18,163 bases of DNA. Origin: Calditrichota bacterium. Its GTDB lineage: Bacteria > Calditrichota > Calditrichia > RBG-13-44-9 > J075. The stretch covers positions 1 to 18,163 of the forward strand of contig JAJRYW010000051.1 in assembly GCA_024275555.1 (NCBI GenBank), read 5' to 3'. The stretch's first letter is position 1. The number at the start of each line of letters is the position of its first letter. The position numbers and the translations under genes are program-made. Shown piece by piece: positions 7,741 to 15,808 of the stretch. The notes under the pieces were generated by a model that did not search any database, was not told the DNA's origin, and was given only the letters and a program-made list of their open reading frames with translations.

Positions 7741-7758
7741 CAGGGCTCCCTGTTTTTT
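7741..7758 (+). terminator. Intrinsic terminator candidate after the sensor-exonuclease gene
   Basis: CAGG-GCTC-CCTG followed directly by TTTTTT, 32 nt after the stop codon. The stem is short, but the U-run position is right. It overlaps the start of the next candidate promoter. Confidence 0.55.
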
Positions 7759-7759
7759 A

Positions 7760-7790
7760 TTGGCTGCTACGGTTTCATTCCTTATATTTG
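7760..7790 (+). promoter_or_regulatory. FCB-type promoter candidate (TTG-N20-TATATTTG)
   Basis: TTG at 7760-7762, 20 nt, then TATATTTG at 7783-7790 fits the Bacteroidota -33/-7 consensus (TTG, TAnnTTTG). It would drive the efflux operon with a leader of nearly 300 nt. Confidence 0.5.
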
Positions 7791-8091
7791 CTGCCCGTGC
7801 AGAGGTAATTATACAATTTAAAACAAATCAACAGACCATATATGCATCCGGAAGTTCCGACCGGGTCTGTAAAGGATTCCCATTGAGTTATCACCCCATG
7901 TTTTTTCCCTCCCCGGGCTATTCCGGTTTTTGGGCGGTTCGCCTGCACAGTATTTTGGCCCCCTGTTTTTGTTCCCGGGAATCATTCCCGGGCAGTGGGG
8001 ATGGTTTGTTCTGGCGGGAGGAATAAGCCCGTCTTATGTAATGCTTTCAAAAAATCACCCCAATGCTCATGATGTAAAAGAAAGGTTTCCG

Positions 8092-9237
8092 ATGAAGTAC
8101 AAAACCGTGCTCATCCCGATTGTTATGATTATTATCGCTTTTGGCTTAATGCAGTTGCTCTCCGGTTTTCGCAAAGAGCCGCCCAGCCGCACGCCGGCCC
8201 CGCAAGTTAAAGTGGTTGATGTGCAGGTGGTTCAGTTGGATGATGTCGCTGCGCAGATTAGAGGATTTGGGACGTTAAGCACCACCCAGCCGGTACAATT
8301 GATCAGTGAAGTTGCCGGCGCTCTGCAAATGGGCAGTATCCCCTTTTTGCCCGGCCAATCGTTCCGCCGGGGCGACCTGCTGGTGAAGATCGACGACCGC
8401 CAGATTCTCCTGGATGTGAATAGCGCCAAGAGCGATTTGCTGACCGCCCTGGCCTCCTTCCTGCCGGAAATCAACGTGGACTTTCCCGGCGCCTATCCGC
8501 GCTGGCAATCCTATTTTGATCAGATCGATTTTGAGAAAGACCTCCCGCAGTTGCCGCCGGCGGGAAATCGCAAAATCAAGCTGTACCTGGCTCGCTTCAA
8601 TATCTATAAACTGTATTTTGCGGTAAAAAACCTGGAAATTCGGCGGGAGAAACACTACTTCCGGGCCCTGTTCGACGGATCGATTATCTCCACCGATCTG
8701 CGCATCGGCTCAACCGCCCGCGCCGGGGTGCGGCTGGGGGAGGTGGTTAACCTGGAGGCTATGGAAGTGCAGGTTCCGGTCTCCACCCGGGATATCCCCT
8801 GGATTGATCCGGAGCGGAGCATCCGGCTGACCTCGCGCGATATCGCCGGGGAGTGGCAGGGGCGCATTGCCCGGATCGGCAGCGCTATCGATCCCCGCAC
8901 CCAGACGGTTCCGCTCTATATCACCCCGGAAGGGGCGGCGCACAGCCAATTGTTCGAAGGCGCTTTCCTGCAAGTGGAAATTCCCGGCAAAACGGTGGAA
9001 GCCGCCCTCTCCATTCCTCAAAAAGCGATTTATGAAGAGAATAATGTCTACCTGATCAAGCAGGGGCGATTGGCCTACCAGCCGGTGCAAATTGCCCGGA
9101 GGGAACTGGAATCTGTAATTGTTACCGGGGGGCTGGCTAATGGCGACAGCCTGGTGATCGAGGTGCTCCAGGGGGTTGCCCCGGGCATGTTGGCCAAAGC
9201 GCGCGACCTGGCGCTAAGCAAGGGGGAAGCACAATGA
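8092..9237 (+). CDS. RND efflux periplasmic adaptor (membrane fusion protein)
   Basis: A 381-residue adaptor that links the inner-membrane pump to the outer-membrane channel. MKYKTVLIPIVMIIIAFGLM is a single N-terminal membrane anchor or uncleaved signal. The barrel/lipoyl half FRRGDLLVKIDDRQILLDV, the second lipoyl half and the beta-barrel LFEGAFLQVEIPGKTVEAALSIPQKAIY are recognisable. The section between the lipoyl halves (about residues 125-190) contains several prolines (SFLPEINVDFPGAYP, LPQLPPAG) and no long heptad pattern, so the usual alpha-helical hairpin is short or unusual. The ATG at 8092 has an AAAGG ribosome-binding site. The frame is open upstream to 7930, but that part is not protein-like. 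The stop overlaps the pump start (ATGA), showing translational coupling. Confidence 0.9.
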   Translation: MKYKTVLIPIVMIIIAFGLMQLLSGFRKEPPSRTPAPQVKVVDVQVVQLDDVAAQIRGFGTLSTTQPVQLISEVAGALQMGSIPFLPGQSFRRGDLLVKIDDRQILLDVNSAKSDLLTALASFLPEINVDFPGAYPRWQSYFDQIDFEKDLPQLPPAGNRKIKLYLARFNIYKLYFAVKNLEIRREKHYFRALFDGSIISTDLRIGSTARAGVRLGEVVNLEAMEVQVPVSTRDIPWIDPERSIRLTSRDIAGEWQGRIARIGSAIDPRTQTVPLYITPEGAAHSQLFEGAFLQVEIPGKTVEAALSIPQKAIYEENNVYLIKQGRLAYQPVQIARRELESVIVTGGLANGDSLVIEVLQGVAPGMLAKARDLALSKGEAQ

Positions 9238-12200
9238 AGCGAATCGTGGCCTTCTTTATTCGTTACCCGGTCTGGGCCAACGTGCTCATGTTTAGTGTGA
9301 TGGGCTTCGGAGTGATCTCCTTTTTCCAGATGAACTTCTCCTTTTTTCCGGAGACCAAAACCGGCATCGTGACGGTGCAGGTGGCTTACCCCGGCGCCTC
9401 CCCGGTGGAAGTGGAAGAAGGGGTGGTGCTGAAAATCGAGGAGAATCTCGACGGAATCGAAGGGGTCGACCGGATTACCTCCATCTCCCGGGAAAATTTC
9501 AGCCAGGTCATGGTGGAATTCCGCGAAGGGTATGATTTTGCCAAGGCGCTGCAGGATGTGAAAAACGCGGTCGACCGGATTAACTCCTTTCCCCGGGGCG
9601 CGGAAAAGCCGGTTATCTTCGAGCAGCCTTCCTGGAGCCGGGCGCTCTCGGTGGTGCTGCACGGCGAGGCAGACCTGGTCAACCTGAAATATATTGCCGA
9701 GAGTTTGCGCGACCGTCTTTTAGCTGAACCGGAGATTTCCCTGGTCAGCATCAGCGGTGTGCCCAACCCGGAAATCTCCATCGAAGTGTCCGAAGCCGAT
9801 TTGCGCAAGTACCGCCTCACCTTTGATGAAATTGCCGGGGCGGTCAGCGCCGCCAACATCAATCTCTCCGGCGGAAAGTTTGACACCCGTGAAGAAGAAA
9901 TCCTTATCCGCGCCAACGCCCGGGAATACCGCGCCAAAGATTTGCAGAATTTAGTGGTGCGGGGCAACCCGGACGGCACCCTGGTCTACCTGAAGGATGT
10001 GGCCCGGGTGCGGGAACGCTGGGAAGATATTCCGGATAAAATTTTTTATAACGGCCGGCAGGCGGTGGTGCTGAGCGTCGATAAAACCGAAGACGAAGAT
10101 ATTTTAGCCATCGCCGCCAAAACCAAGGAAATTCTGGCCGACTTTAACGCCCGCAACGAGAAAGTGCAGACCGTCCTGCTGGACGACCGCACCATCCACC
10201 TGAAACAGCGCCTCAACCTGCTCAAAAACAATGGGCTGATCGGCCTGAGCATGGTGATCTTTGCCCTGGGGTTTTTCCTCAACCTGCGTCTCTCCTTTTG
10301 GGTCTCGATTGGGATTCCCTTTTCTTTTGCGGGGATGTTTATTGTGGCCAATCTTTCCGGAATCACCATTAACGCTATTTCCTCATTCGGGATGATCATC
10401 GTTGTGGGGATTCTGGTGGATGACGCCATTGTGGTGGGGGAGAACATCTACGCCCATTACGAGCGGGGCAAATCGGCCTTCCAGGCGGCGGTGGACGGGG
10501 CCTCGGAGATGCTCGGGCCGGTGTTTACCTCGGTGAGCACCACCATCATCGCCTTTCTGCCTTTCTTTTTCCTGGAAGGGTTCCTGGGGAAATTTATCTG
10601 GCACATGGCCCTGGTGGTGATTGCCTCGTTGTCCTTTTCTTTGATCGAAGCGTTCCTGGTTCTGCCGGCTCACCTGGCTCACTCCAAAGGCCTGCATCCC
10701 CATAAAGACGATCCTCCCGCGCGAAAAAAAATCGAGCGGTTCATTAAACGCTTTACTTATGGGTTCTATCAGCCTCTGCTGCAAAAATCGCTCAAACACA
10801 AATGGGTCACGGTGACTCTCCCCCTGGTTGCCATTCTGGTGACGGTCGGTTTGCTGAAAGGCGGTTTCATCGGTTTAACGCCTTTTCCGTTTATTGACGG
10901 CGATAGCCTGCCCATCAATGTTTCCCTGGTTTCCGGGCGGCAGGAGTACGACACGGAAAGAGTGTTAGCCCGCATCGAGCAGGCAGCCTGGCGGGTGAAC
11001 GAACGAATCCGCGATCAGCGCGCCGACGGCCTGGATGTGATCAGGGGGATTCGCCGCGAGATTGGCCGCAATGATTTTGGCGAAACCGGCAGCCACACTG
11101 GCCGCTTGAGGCTGGAACTGCTGGATGGGGAAACCCGCAACATGGATAGCTGGGAGATTGCCGCCATGCTGCGCAACGAAGTCGGGGTGATCCCCGAAGC
11201 CCAGAACATCACCTTCGGACGGCAGGGGTTTTTCGGCAAGCCGGTCTCGATCAGCCTGCTGGGGAACGATCTTAGCCAGCTGAACAAAGCCCGCGATCTG
11301 CTGGTAGGGGCCTTGTCAAACCTGAGCACCCTCAAGGATATTACCGATTCCAACCAGGAAGGCCGCCGGGAACTGAATATCCGGCTTAAACCCAAGGCCT
11401 ATTCGTTGGGACTTACCCTTAACGATGTGGCCCGGCAGGTGCGGCAGGGATTCTTCGGGCAGGAAGTGCAGCGGATTCAGCGGGGCCGCGACGAGGTGAA
11501 AGTCTGGGTGCGCTATCAGCCGGAAGACCGGGCGGCGATGGGCTTTCTGGATCAAATGCGGATTCGTACCCCGGACGGGGCGGAGTACCCCTTCAGCGAA
11601 TTGGCCGACTACGAGGTAAAACGCGGCATCATTGCCATCAGCCACCTGGATAAAAAACGCGAGGTGAGGGTGGAAGCCAACCTGGCCAACGAGAAAGACG
11701 ACCTTCCCCCTATTTTAGAGCATATCCGCACGCAGGTTATCCCGGGGGTGCTTGCCCAGGTGCAGGGGATCCAGGTTTCCTATGAAGGGCAATCGCGCGG
11801 GCGCGCGAAAGAAGCCGCCTCCATGAAACGCGCCTTTCCGCTGGCTTTTCTGGCGATTTTAATCCTGCTGGTGCTGGTGTTCCGCTCCTACCTGCAGGCG
11901 CTGCTGATCTATTCCATGATCCCGCTGGGGGTGGTCGGCGCGGCCTGGGGACATGGCATTCAGGGCGTGCAGATGTCTTTTCTTTCCTTGTACGGCATCA
12001 TTGCCCTGTCCGGGATTATTGTCAACGACAGCATTGTTCTGGTAGACCAGATCAACCGCAATCTGCGGGCCGGGCAAAAAGTGGTCGATGCGGTTATCGA
12101 CGCGGCGGTTTCCCGTCTCCGGCCCATTCTGCTGACCTCGATTACCACTGCGGTCGGGCTTGCCCCGCTGATCATGGAAACCAGCCGCCAGGCCCAGTTC

Positions 12201-12395
12201 CTGATTCCCATGGCTATCTCGGTCGCTTACGGTCTCATCTTTGGCACCTTCATTCTGCTCTTCATCGTTCCCTGCGGATTTCTCATCCTGAACAAAATGC
12301 GTTATGGCCTGGCCAGGTTAAGCGGCCGGACGGAACTTAGCTACGAATCGGTGGAGCCGGCGGTCAAAGAGCTGCAAACTCCGGAATTTAATTAA
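9234..12395 (+). CDS. RND family multidrug/solute efflux pump (AcrB-like)
   Basis: A 1053-residue inner-membrane proton antiporter with the duplicated RND layout of TM1 - periplasmic loop - TM2-6, repeated. The N-terminus IVAFFIRYPVWANVLMFSVM is a typical RND TM1. TM4 carries the proton-relay pair Asp396-Asp397 in GILVDDAIVVGENI, as in HAE-type exporters. TM10 reads GIIVNDSIVLVDQIN, with Asn-Asp where AcrB has Lys-Asn (K940); such variants are seen in non-proteobacterial HAE pumps. SFAGMFIVANLSGITINAIS and the symmetric SFLSLYGIIALSGIIVND support the fold. It overlaps the adaptor by 4 nt and is followed 14 nt later by the channel gene, so the three form a complete tripartite system. The substrate cannot be told. 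No regulator gene is adjacent. Confidence 0.95.
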   Translation: MKRIVAFFIRYPVWANVLMFSVMGFGVISFFQMNFSFFPETKTGIVTVQVAYPGASPVEVEEGVVLKIEENLDGIEGVDRITSISRENFSQVMVEFREGYDFAKALQDVKNAVDRINSFPRGAEKPVIFEQPSWSRALSVVLHGEADLVNLKYIAESLRDRLLAEPEISLVSISGVPNPEISIEVSEADLRKYRLTFDEIAGAVSAANINLSGGKFDTREEEILIRANAREYRAKDLQNLVVRGNPDGTLVYLKDVARVRERWEDIPDKIFYNGRQAVVLSVDKTEDEDILAIAAKTKEILADFNARNEKVQTVLLDDRTIHLKQRLNLLKNNGLIGLSMVIFALGFFLNLRLSFWVSIGIPFSFAGMFIVANLSGITINAISSFGMIIVVGILVDDAIVVGENIYAHYERGKSAFQAAVDGASEMLGPVFTSVSTTIIAFLPFFFLEGFLGKFIWHMALVVIASLSFSLIEAFLVLPAHLAHSKGLHPHKDDPPARKKIERFIKRFTYGFYQPLLQKSLKHKWVTVTLPLVAILVTVGLLKGGFIGLTPFPFIDGDSLPINVSLVSGRQEYDTERVLARIEQAAWRVNERIRDQRADGLDVIRGIRREIGRNDFGETGSHTGRLRLELLDGETRNMDSWEIAAMLRNEVGVIPEAQNITFGRQGFFGKPVSISLLGNDLSQLNKARDLLVGALSNLSTLKDITDSNQEGRRELNIRLKPKAYSLGLTLNDVARQVRQGFFGQEVQRIQRGRDEVKVWVRYQPEDRAAMGFLDQMRIRTPDGAEYPFSELADYEVKRGIIAISHLDKKREVRVEANLANEKDDLPPILEHIRTQVIPGVLAQVQGIQVSYEGQSRGRAKEAASMKRAFPLAFLAILILLVLVFRSYLQALLIYSMIPLGVVGAAWGHGIQGVQMSFLSLYGIIALSGIIVNDSIVLVDQINRNLRAGQKVVDAVIDAAVSRLRPILLTSITTAVGLAPLIMETSRQAQFLIPMAISVAYGLIFGTFILLFIVPCGFLILNKMRYGLARLSGRTELSYESVEPAVKELQTPEFN

Positions 12396-12409
12396 AAAAA
12401 GGACCAGAA

Positions 12410-13714
12410 ATGATTCGCTGCCTGTGTTTGTTGTTGCTTATAGTTTATCCCACCCTGGCCCAGCAGGTCTTGTCTGTGGAAGAGGCTGTCCGGATCGGGC
12501 TGGAGAAAAATTTTTCTATCCGTATTGCCCGGAACACCGCCGAAATTGCCCGGAACAATACCGGCCTGGGAAGAGCCAACTTTCTGCCGACGTTAGACGC
12601 CGTCGGCGCCTACCAGGTCTCCCGGTTTGACCAGGAGACCAATTCGCCTTTCAGTTTTGGCAGTTCCACCACCCGGCTGGCCAACGGCCAGATTTCCCTC
12701 AACTGGACGCTTTTTGACGGTTTCCGGATGTTTGCCGACCGGGGGCGCTACCGGGCCCTGGCGGCGGCCGGGGAAGCCCAGGCCCGCAACACCATCGAGA
12801 ATATGGTGGTGAGTATTGTAAGCGCCTATTTTGAGCTGGCCCGGCAACAGCAACTCTTGCAGGCGGCCGAGGAGAACCGCGGGATTTCCCGGCTGCGGCT
12901 GGAGAAAGAAGAACTGCGCCGCAGCTTCGGGGGGGCCTCTTCCACCGATCTGCTCAACGCCCGGGTGGCCTACAATGTGGACCAGGCCGATTACCTGAAC
13001 CGGGAACTGCAAGTGCAGATTGCCCGAAAGAATCTTAATCTGCTATTGGGGCAAAATCCCGGCCTCCCCCTGGCGGTGGATGAGGAAATTGTAATTCCTC
13101 CTCTAAGAAAAGACTATCCGGAACTGCTGGAAGCGGCCCGCAAAAATAACAGCAATCTGCTGGCTGCTTATTGGAGCCAGCGCGCCGCCCAAAAAGCGGT
13201 GGGGGTCAGCCGCTCCGGATTCCTGCCCCGCATCTCGCTGGGCGCCGCCTACGGCTACACCGACCGCCTGACCTCCAGCGACAGCCCCCGATTCCCCGAC
13301 GACATCAGCACCCAGAGCCGGGATGCCAATATCGGGTTGAACCTGAGCTGGAATTTGTTCGACGGCTTCCGCACCAAAATCGAACGCCAGAATGCCCATA
13401 TTTCCGCCAGGAACGAGGCGCTGAGGTTAGAGCAACTGGAACTGGAGTTGGAAGGCCTGGTGCGGGAAATCTACGACACCTATCAAAAACGGCTGGAATT
13501 ACTGGCCCTGGAGCAGGAGAATGTAGAAACCGCCCGGCGCAACTTAGACCTTTTTGGCGAGCGTTACCGGATGGGCGCAGTTACCTCGCTGGAATTCCGC
13601 GACGCCCAACTGAATTTATCCCGGGCCCGCACGGCTTTCATTGCGGCGCGTTTCCAGGCCCGGATCAGCCGGCTGGAGTTAGACCGGCTGACAGGCGAAC
13701 TGAGCATCTACTGA
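12410..13714 (+). CDS. TolC-family outer-membrane efflux protein
   Basis: A 434-residue outer-membrane channel for the upstream adaptor and pump. The start MIRCLCLLLLIVYPTLAQQ is a signal peptide with a likely signal peptidase I site after TLA (residue 17). The mature protein has the two OEP repeats: LSVEEAVRIGLEKNFSIRIA and, after the midpoint, YPELLEAARKNNSNLLAAYW. Each is followed by a beta-strand pair ending in the hallmark LNWTLFDGFRM / LSWNLFDGFRT and by long helices. AAAAAAAGGA lies 6 nt before the ATG, and the gap from the pump gene is only 14 nt, so it is the last gene of the efflux operon. Length is normal for the family. Confidence 0.95.
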   Translation: MIRCLCLLLLIVYPTLAQQVLSVEEAVRIGLEKNFSIRIARNTAEIARNNTGLGRANFLPTLDAVGAYQVSRFDQETNSPFSFGSSTTRLANGQISLNWTLFDGFRMFADRGRYRALAAAGEAQARNTIENMVVSIVSAYFELARQQQLLQAAEENRGISRLRLEKEELRRSFGGASSTDLLNARVAYNVDQADYLNRELQVQIARKNLNLLLGQNPGLPLAVDEEIVIPPLRKDYPELLEAARKNNSNLLAAYWSQRAAQKAVGVSRSGFLPRISLGAAYGYTDRLTSSDSPRFPDDISTQSRDANIGLNLSWNLFDGFRTKIERQNAHISARNEALRLEQLELELEGLVREIYDTYQKRLELLALEQENVETARRNLDLFGERYRMGAVTSLEFRDAQLNLSRARTAFIAARFQARISRLELDRLTGELSIY

Positions 13715-13722
13715 GTGTGGGG

Positions 13723-13753
13723 TTGACTCGACGGGTCTCCTTTCCTATATTTG
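13723..13753 (+). promoter_or_regulatory. FCB-type promoter candidate for moaDE (TTG-N20-TATATTTG)
   Basis: TTG at 13723-13725, 20 nt, then TATATTTG at 13746-13753, just after the efflux operon. The box and spacing equal those at 7760-7790. It would give a leader of only about 20 nt ahead of the GTG start, with an AGGAAGGAGG ribosome-binding site between. Confidence 0.6.
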
Positions 13754-13779
13754 CAGCGCAAACAGAGGAAGGAGGCAGT

Positions 13780-14022
13780 GTGAAGATAACGGTACGTTTT
13801 TTTGCATTAGGACGCGAACTGGTCGGCCGGGATACCCTCTCCCGTGAGATTGCGGAAAACACCTCTGTCGCCGCGGTTCTGGAATCGCTGAAGAGCGAGT
13901 ATCCGCAATTGGCCAAACTGAATTCGTTTTTATTGGCGGTGAACATGGAATATGTGCCGCCGGAAGCGCTGCTGAACGAGGGCGATGAGCTGGCGATTAT
14001 TCCGCCGGTCAGCGGAGGATGA
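13780..14022 (+). CDS. moaD: Molybdopterin synthase sulfur carrier subunit
   Basis: An 80-residue ubiquitin-like protein that carries the thiocarboxylate sulfur for making the molybdopterin dithiolene. It begins VKITVRFFALGRELVGRD, has the core AVNMEYVPPEALLNEGDELAIIPPVSGG and ends in the obligatory Gly-Gly. I chose the GTG at 13780 because GGAAGGAGG lies 4-5 nt upstream. The same frame is open further upstream, but that part runs antisense-like through the TolC coding region. The stop overlaps the moaE ATG cluster, coupling the two subunits. No other cofactor-synthesis gene (moaA, moaB, moaC, moeA) and no molybdoenzyme lies in the window. Confidence 0.93.
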   Translation: MKITVRFFALGRELVGRDTLSREIAENTSVAAVLESLKSEYPQLAKLNSFLLAVNMEYVPPEALLNEGDELAIIPPVSGG

Positions 14023-14024
14023 TG

Positions 14025-14435
14025 ATGATTGAGATTACCCCCGATAAAATTGATGTGCAGAAGGTCATCGATGCGGCCCGGGCGGATGACTGCGGCGCCG
14101 TGACCGTTTTTCTGGGTACCGTGCGCAACCACAGCCGCGGCAAAGAAGTGCGCTACCTGGAATACGAAGCCTACCCGGAAATGGCCGGTAAGATGATTGA
14201 GCGGATTATCGGCGAGGCTGCCCGAAAATGGGATGTGCGCAAAATGGCGGTATCCCATCGCACCGGCCGCCTGGAGATTGGCGAGGTGGCTGTAGTGATC
14301 GCCGCAGCAACTCCGCACCGGCAGGACGGCTTCGAAGCCTGTCAATACACCATCGACCGCCTCAAACAGATTGTCCCGATCTGGAAAAAAGAAGTGGCCG
14401 CAGACGGGGAAACCTGGATCGACAGCCACGCCTGA
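14025..14435 (+). CDS. moaE: Molybdopterin synthase catalytic subunit
   Basis: A 136-residue catalytic subunit that with MoaD converts precursor Z (cPMP) to molybdopterin. Family motifs are VFLGTVRNHSRGKEVRYLEYEAY, the HRTGRLEIGEVAVVIAAATPHR block and DRLKQIVPIWKKE, with the active-site lysine segment (K121-K122). Three ATG codons stand in a row (14019, 14022, 14025). The third has the best spacing (6 nt) from the GGAGG at 14014-14018, though use of the first would overlap the moaD stop as ATGA. Length matches the family. It is co-transcribed with moaD. Confidence 0.94.
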   Translation: MIEITPDKIDVQKVIDAARADDCGAVTVFLGTVRNHSRGKEVRYLEYEAYPEMAGKMIERIIGEAARKWDVRKMAVSHRTGRLEIGEVAVVIAAATPHRQDGFEACQYTIDRLKQIVPIWKKEVAADGETWIDSHA

Positions 14436-14449
14436 GGAAAACGTTTTCC
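14436..14449. promoter_or_regulatory. 14-bp perfect palindrome GGAAAACGTTTTCC
   Basis: It begins one base after the moaE stop and ends 11 bp before the -33 box of the next promoter candidate. A palindrome with central CG flanked by AAAA/TTTT resembles operators of LacI-family regulators. It lacks a loop and has no U-run after it, so a terminator is less likely. No LacI-family gene is in the window. Confidence 0.4.
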
Positions 14450-14460
14450 CGCCTGCCGTT

Positions 14461-14490
14461 TTGATAATTGCTTCGGTTTGCTTATATTCA
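14461..14490 (+). promoter_or_regulatory. FCB-type promoter candidate for the acyltransferase gene (TTG-N19-TATATTCA)
   Basis: TTTTG (TTG at 14461-14463), 19 nt, then TATATTCA at 14483-14490. The -7 box departs from TAnnTTTG at the last two positions. It would leave a leader of about 90 nt. Confidence 0.42.
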
Positions 14491-14583
14491 TACATTCTTT
14501 CGAACAGGCGTTTGCCTGCAATCCGAACCAATCATGGCCATCATGCGTGTTCAACAGACCCGATCAAATAACAGGCGGCGATT

Positions 14584-15792
14584 ATGATCATTTTTGAAGA
14601 ACCTCGTTTGACCGAGGAGATAAAAGCGAATCAAAAAATTTATAATGAGTACTATGACCCGGATTATGCGGACGCCCTGGCGCGGCACATCATAAATTAT
14701 ATTGACGAATTATACTTCCGGGCCCGCTTTATCGGGTTTGATGAACTGCCGGAACGCAACAATCCGGCCCACCCGTTAATCTACGCCAGCAATCATTCCG
14801 GCTTTGCATTTCCCTGGGACGCCATTATTTTTGCCGCCAAATTATATAAAGCCAACGGATTCCAACACGATAAAGCCGCCCGCGCCCTCACCGCTCCCAT
14901 GCTCTCCATGTCCACCCTGATGAACCCATTCCTGGTAAAAAACTTCTGGAAACGCGCCGGGGGAATCGATGCAACCTCCCTGAATTTCGAAACCATGATG
15001 TTTTATAAGGAGTCCAACCTGCTTGTTTACCCGGAAGGGGTGCCCGGGATCGGCAAAGGATTTAACAAACGCTACCAATTGCAGCGCTTCTCCACCTCCT
15101 TTATCCGGATCAGCATAAAATATCGCACCGACATTATTCCTTTTGCCACGGTGAACGGCGAATATGTGAATCCCTATAATTTGAAATCGGATATTCTGAA
15201 TAAACTGGTGCAGAAAATCGGGGTTCCTTTTCTGCCGGTCGGGCTGATGAGTTTATTGATCCCTTTTCAGCCCTGGCTGTTTTATTTCGGGTTCCCGGCC
15301 AATTTAACCTACGTGATGGGAGAGCGGATTAAACCGTATGAGATGGTGAACAAACCCATCGGGGAAGTGACCGAAGAGGATGTGCAGCGGATTACCCGGG
15401 AAGGTAAACAGGTTATGCAGGAGCAACTAAATGAAGCGGTGCGCCAATATGGCCAAAAGCCTTTCAATGCCAAACACATGGTAACCACCTGGATCAAAAA
15501 CTACCGCCTGTTTCCTTTTTTTACTCCCCCGTTGTGGCCGATGCTTTTTGCCGAGTTCGAGCGCTTTTTTCGCAAAAAAGGCCGGATTAAGCCGCTGAAA
15601 ATCAACTTCTGGTCCGGGTTGCGGGCGCTCTATAAAAACCCCATCTGCATTGCTTTTTTTATCCCCATCCTGGGCTGGATTCCCATCCTGATCAAAGGAC
15701 TGCGCAACCGGGTTAGGCCGGAGCAGATAAAGCGCAGCGCGCCGGCTGCCGCACCTGCGCAGGGTTCTCAAAAACCTCTGAAGACAGACTGA
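14584..15792 (+). CDS. Lysophospholipid/glycerol acyltransferase-like protein (PlsC superfamily)
   Basis: A 402-residue protein with a PlsC/LPLAT core that should transfer an acyl group to a lipid or glycerol acceptor at the inner membrane. Box I is ASNHSGFAFPWDAI (His71, Asp79). The His-to-Asp spacing is HX7D rather than the classical HX4D, as in the NHSG...D subgroup (MGAT-like LPLATs). The second block is YPEGVPGIGKGFNKRYQLQR (Glu151-Gly152), followed by TDIIPFATVNGEYVNP, also typical of that subgroup. Hydrophobic stretches near 205-240 and 345-370 (IAFFIPILGWIPILI) suggest membrane association. The start ATG follows AGGCGG. It has its own promoter candidate and converges with the methyltransferase gene. 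The exact substrate is unknown. Confidence 0.82.
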   Translation: MIIFEEPRLTEEIKANQKIYNEYYDPDYADALARHIINYIDELYFRARFIGFDELPERNNPAHPLIYASNHSGFAFPWDAIIFAAKLYKANGFQHDKAARALTAPMLSMSTLMNPFLVKNFWKRAGGIDATSLNFETMMFYKESNLLVYPEGVPGIGKGFNKRYQLQRFSTSFIRISIKYRTDIIPFATVNGEYVNPYNLKSDILNKLVQKIGVPFLPVGLMSLLIPFQPWLFYFGFPANLTYVMGERIKPYEMVNKPIGEVTEEDVQRITREGKQVMQEQLNEAVRQYGQKPFNAKHMVTTWIKNYRLFPFFTPPLWPMLFAEFERFFRKKGRIKPLKINFWSGLRALYKNPICIAFFIPILGWIPILIKGLRNRVRPEQIKRSAPAAAPAQGSQKPLKTD

Positions 15793-15808
15793 TGCGCATC
15801 CGCATCGC

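Larger units (their letters stand above)
7709..8091 (+). promoter_or_regulatory. Terminator, promoter and structured leader region of the RND operon
   Basis: No convincing gene in these 383 bp. It holds the terminator candidate at about 7750 and an FCB-like promoter at 7760-7790. An inverted repeat ACAGACC (7831-7837) / GGTCTGT (7864-7870) encloses CGGAAGTTCCG. A strong hairpin CCCGGGAA-TCA-TTCCCGGG lies at 7974-7992. A second promoter-like pair, TTG about 7929-7931 with TATTTTGG at about 7953-7960, would give a shorter leader. A GGGAGGA at 8016-8022 has no well-placed start codon. Together these suggest a regulated untranslated leader ahead of the efflux genes. Confidence 0.45.

Noticed and set aside
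7760..8026. Open frame of 88 codons between the exonuclease and adaptor genes
   Set aside because: It would start at a TTG inside the promoter/terminator area without a ribosome-binding site, and its composition (many Cys, Pro, Ser, Trp) is not protein-like.
8036..8041. ATG-TAA start-stop element after the GGGAGGA at 8016-8022
   Set aside because: The spacing to the Shine-Dalgarno is too long, and one such six-base occurrence is expected by chance.
7930..8091. N-terminal extension of the adaptor frame
   Set aside because: Residues before the ATG at 8092 contain no signal or domain. The hydrophobic anchor and AAAGG site fit the 8092 start.
13665..14531. Long antisense open frame across moaD and moaE
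   Set aside because: It lies opposite well-recognised genes in high-GC sequence. Similar antisense frames cross the kinase, exonuclease and pump genes and show no domain.
15791..15800. Palindrome GATGCGCATC at the acyltransferase stop
   Set aside because: Short, overlaps the stop codon, and the neighbouring 15809-15838 hairpin is a far better structure.
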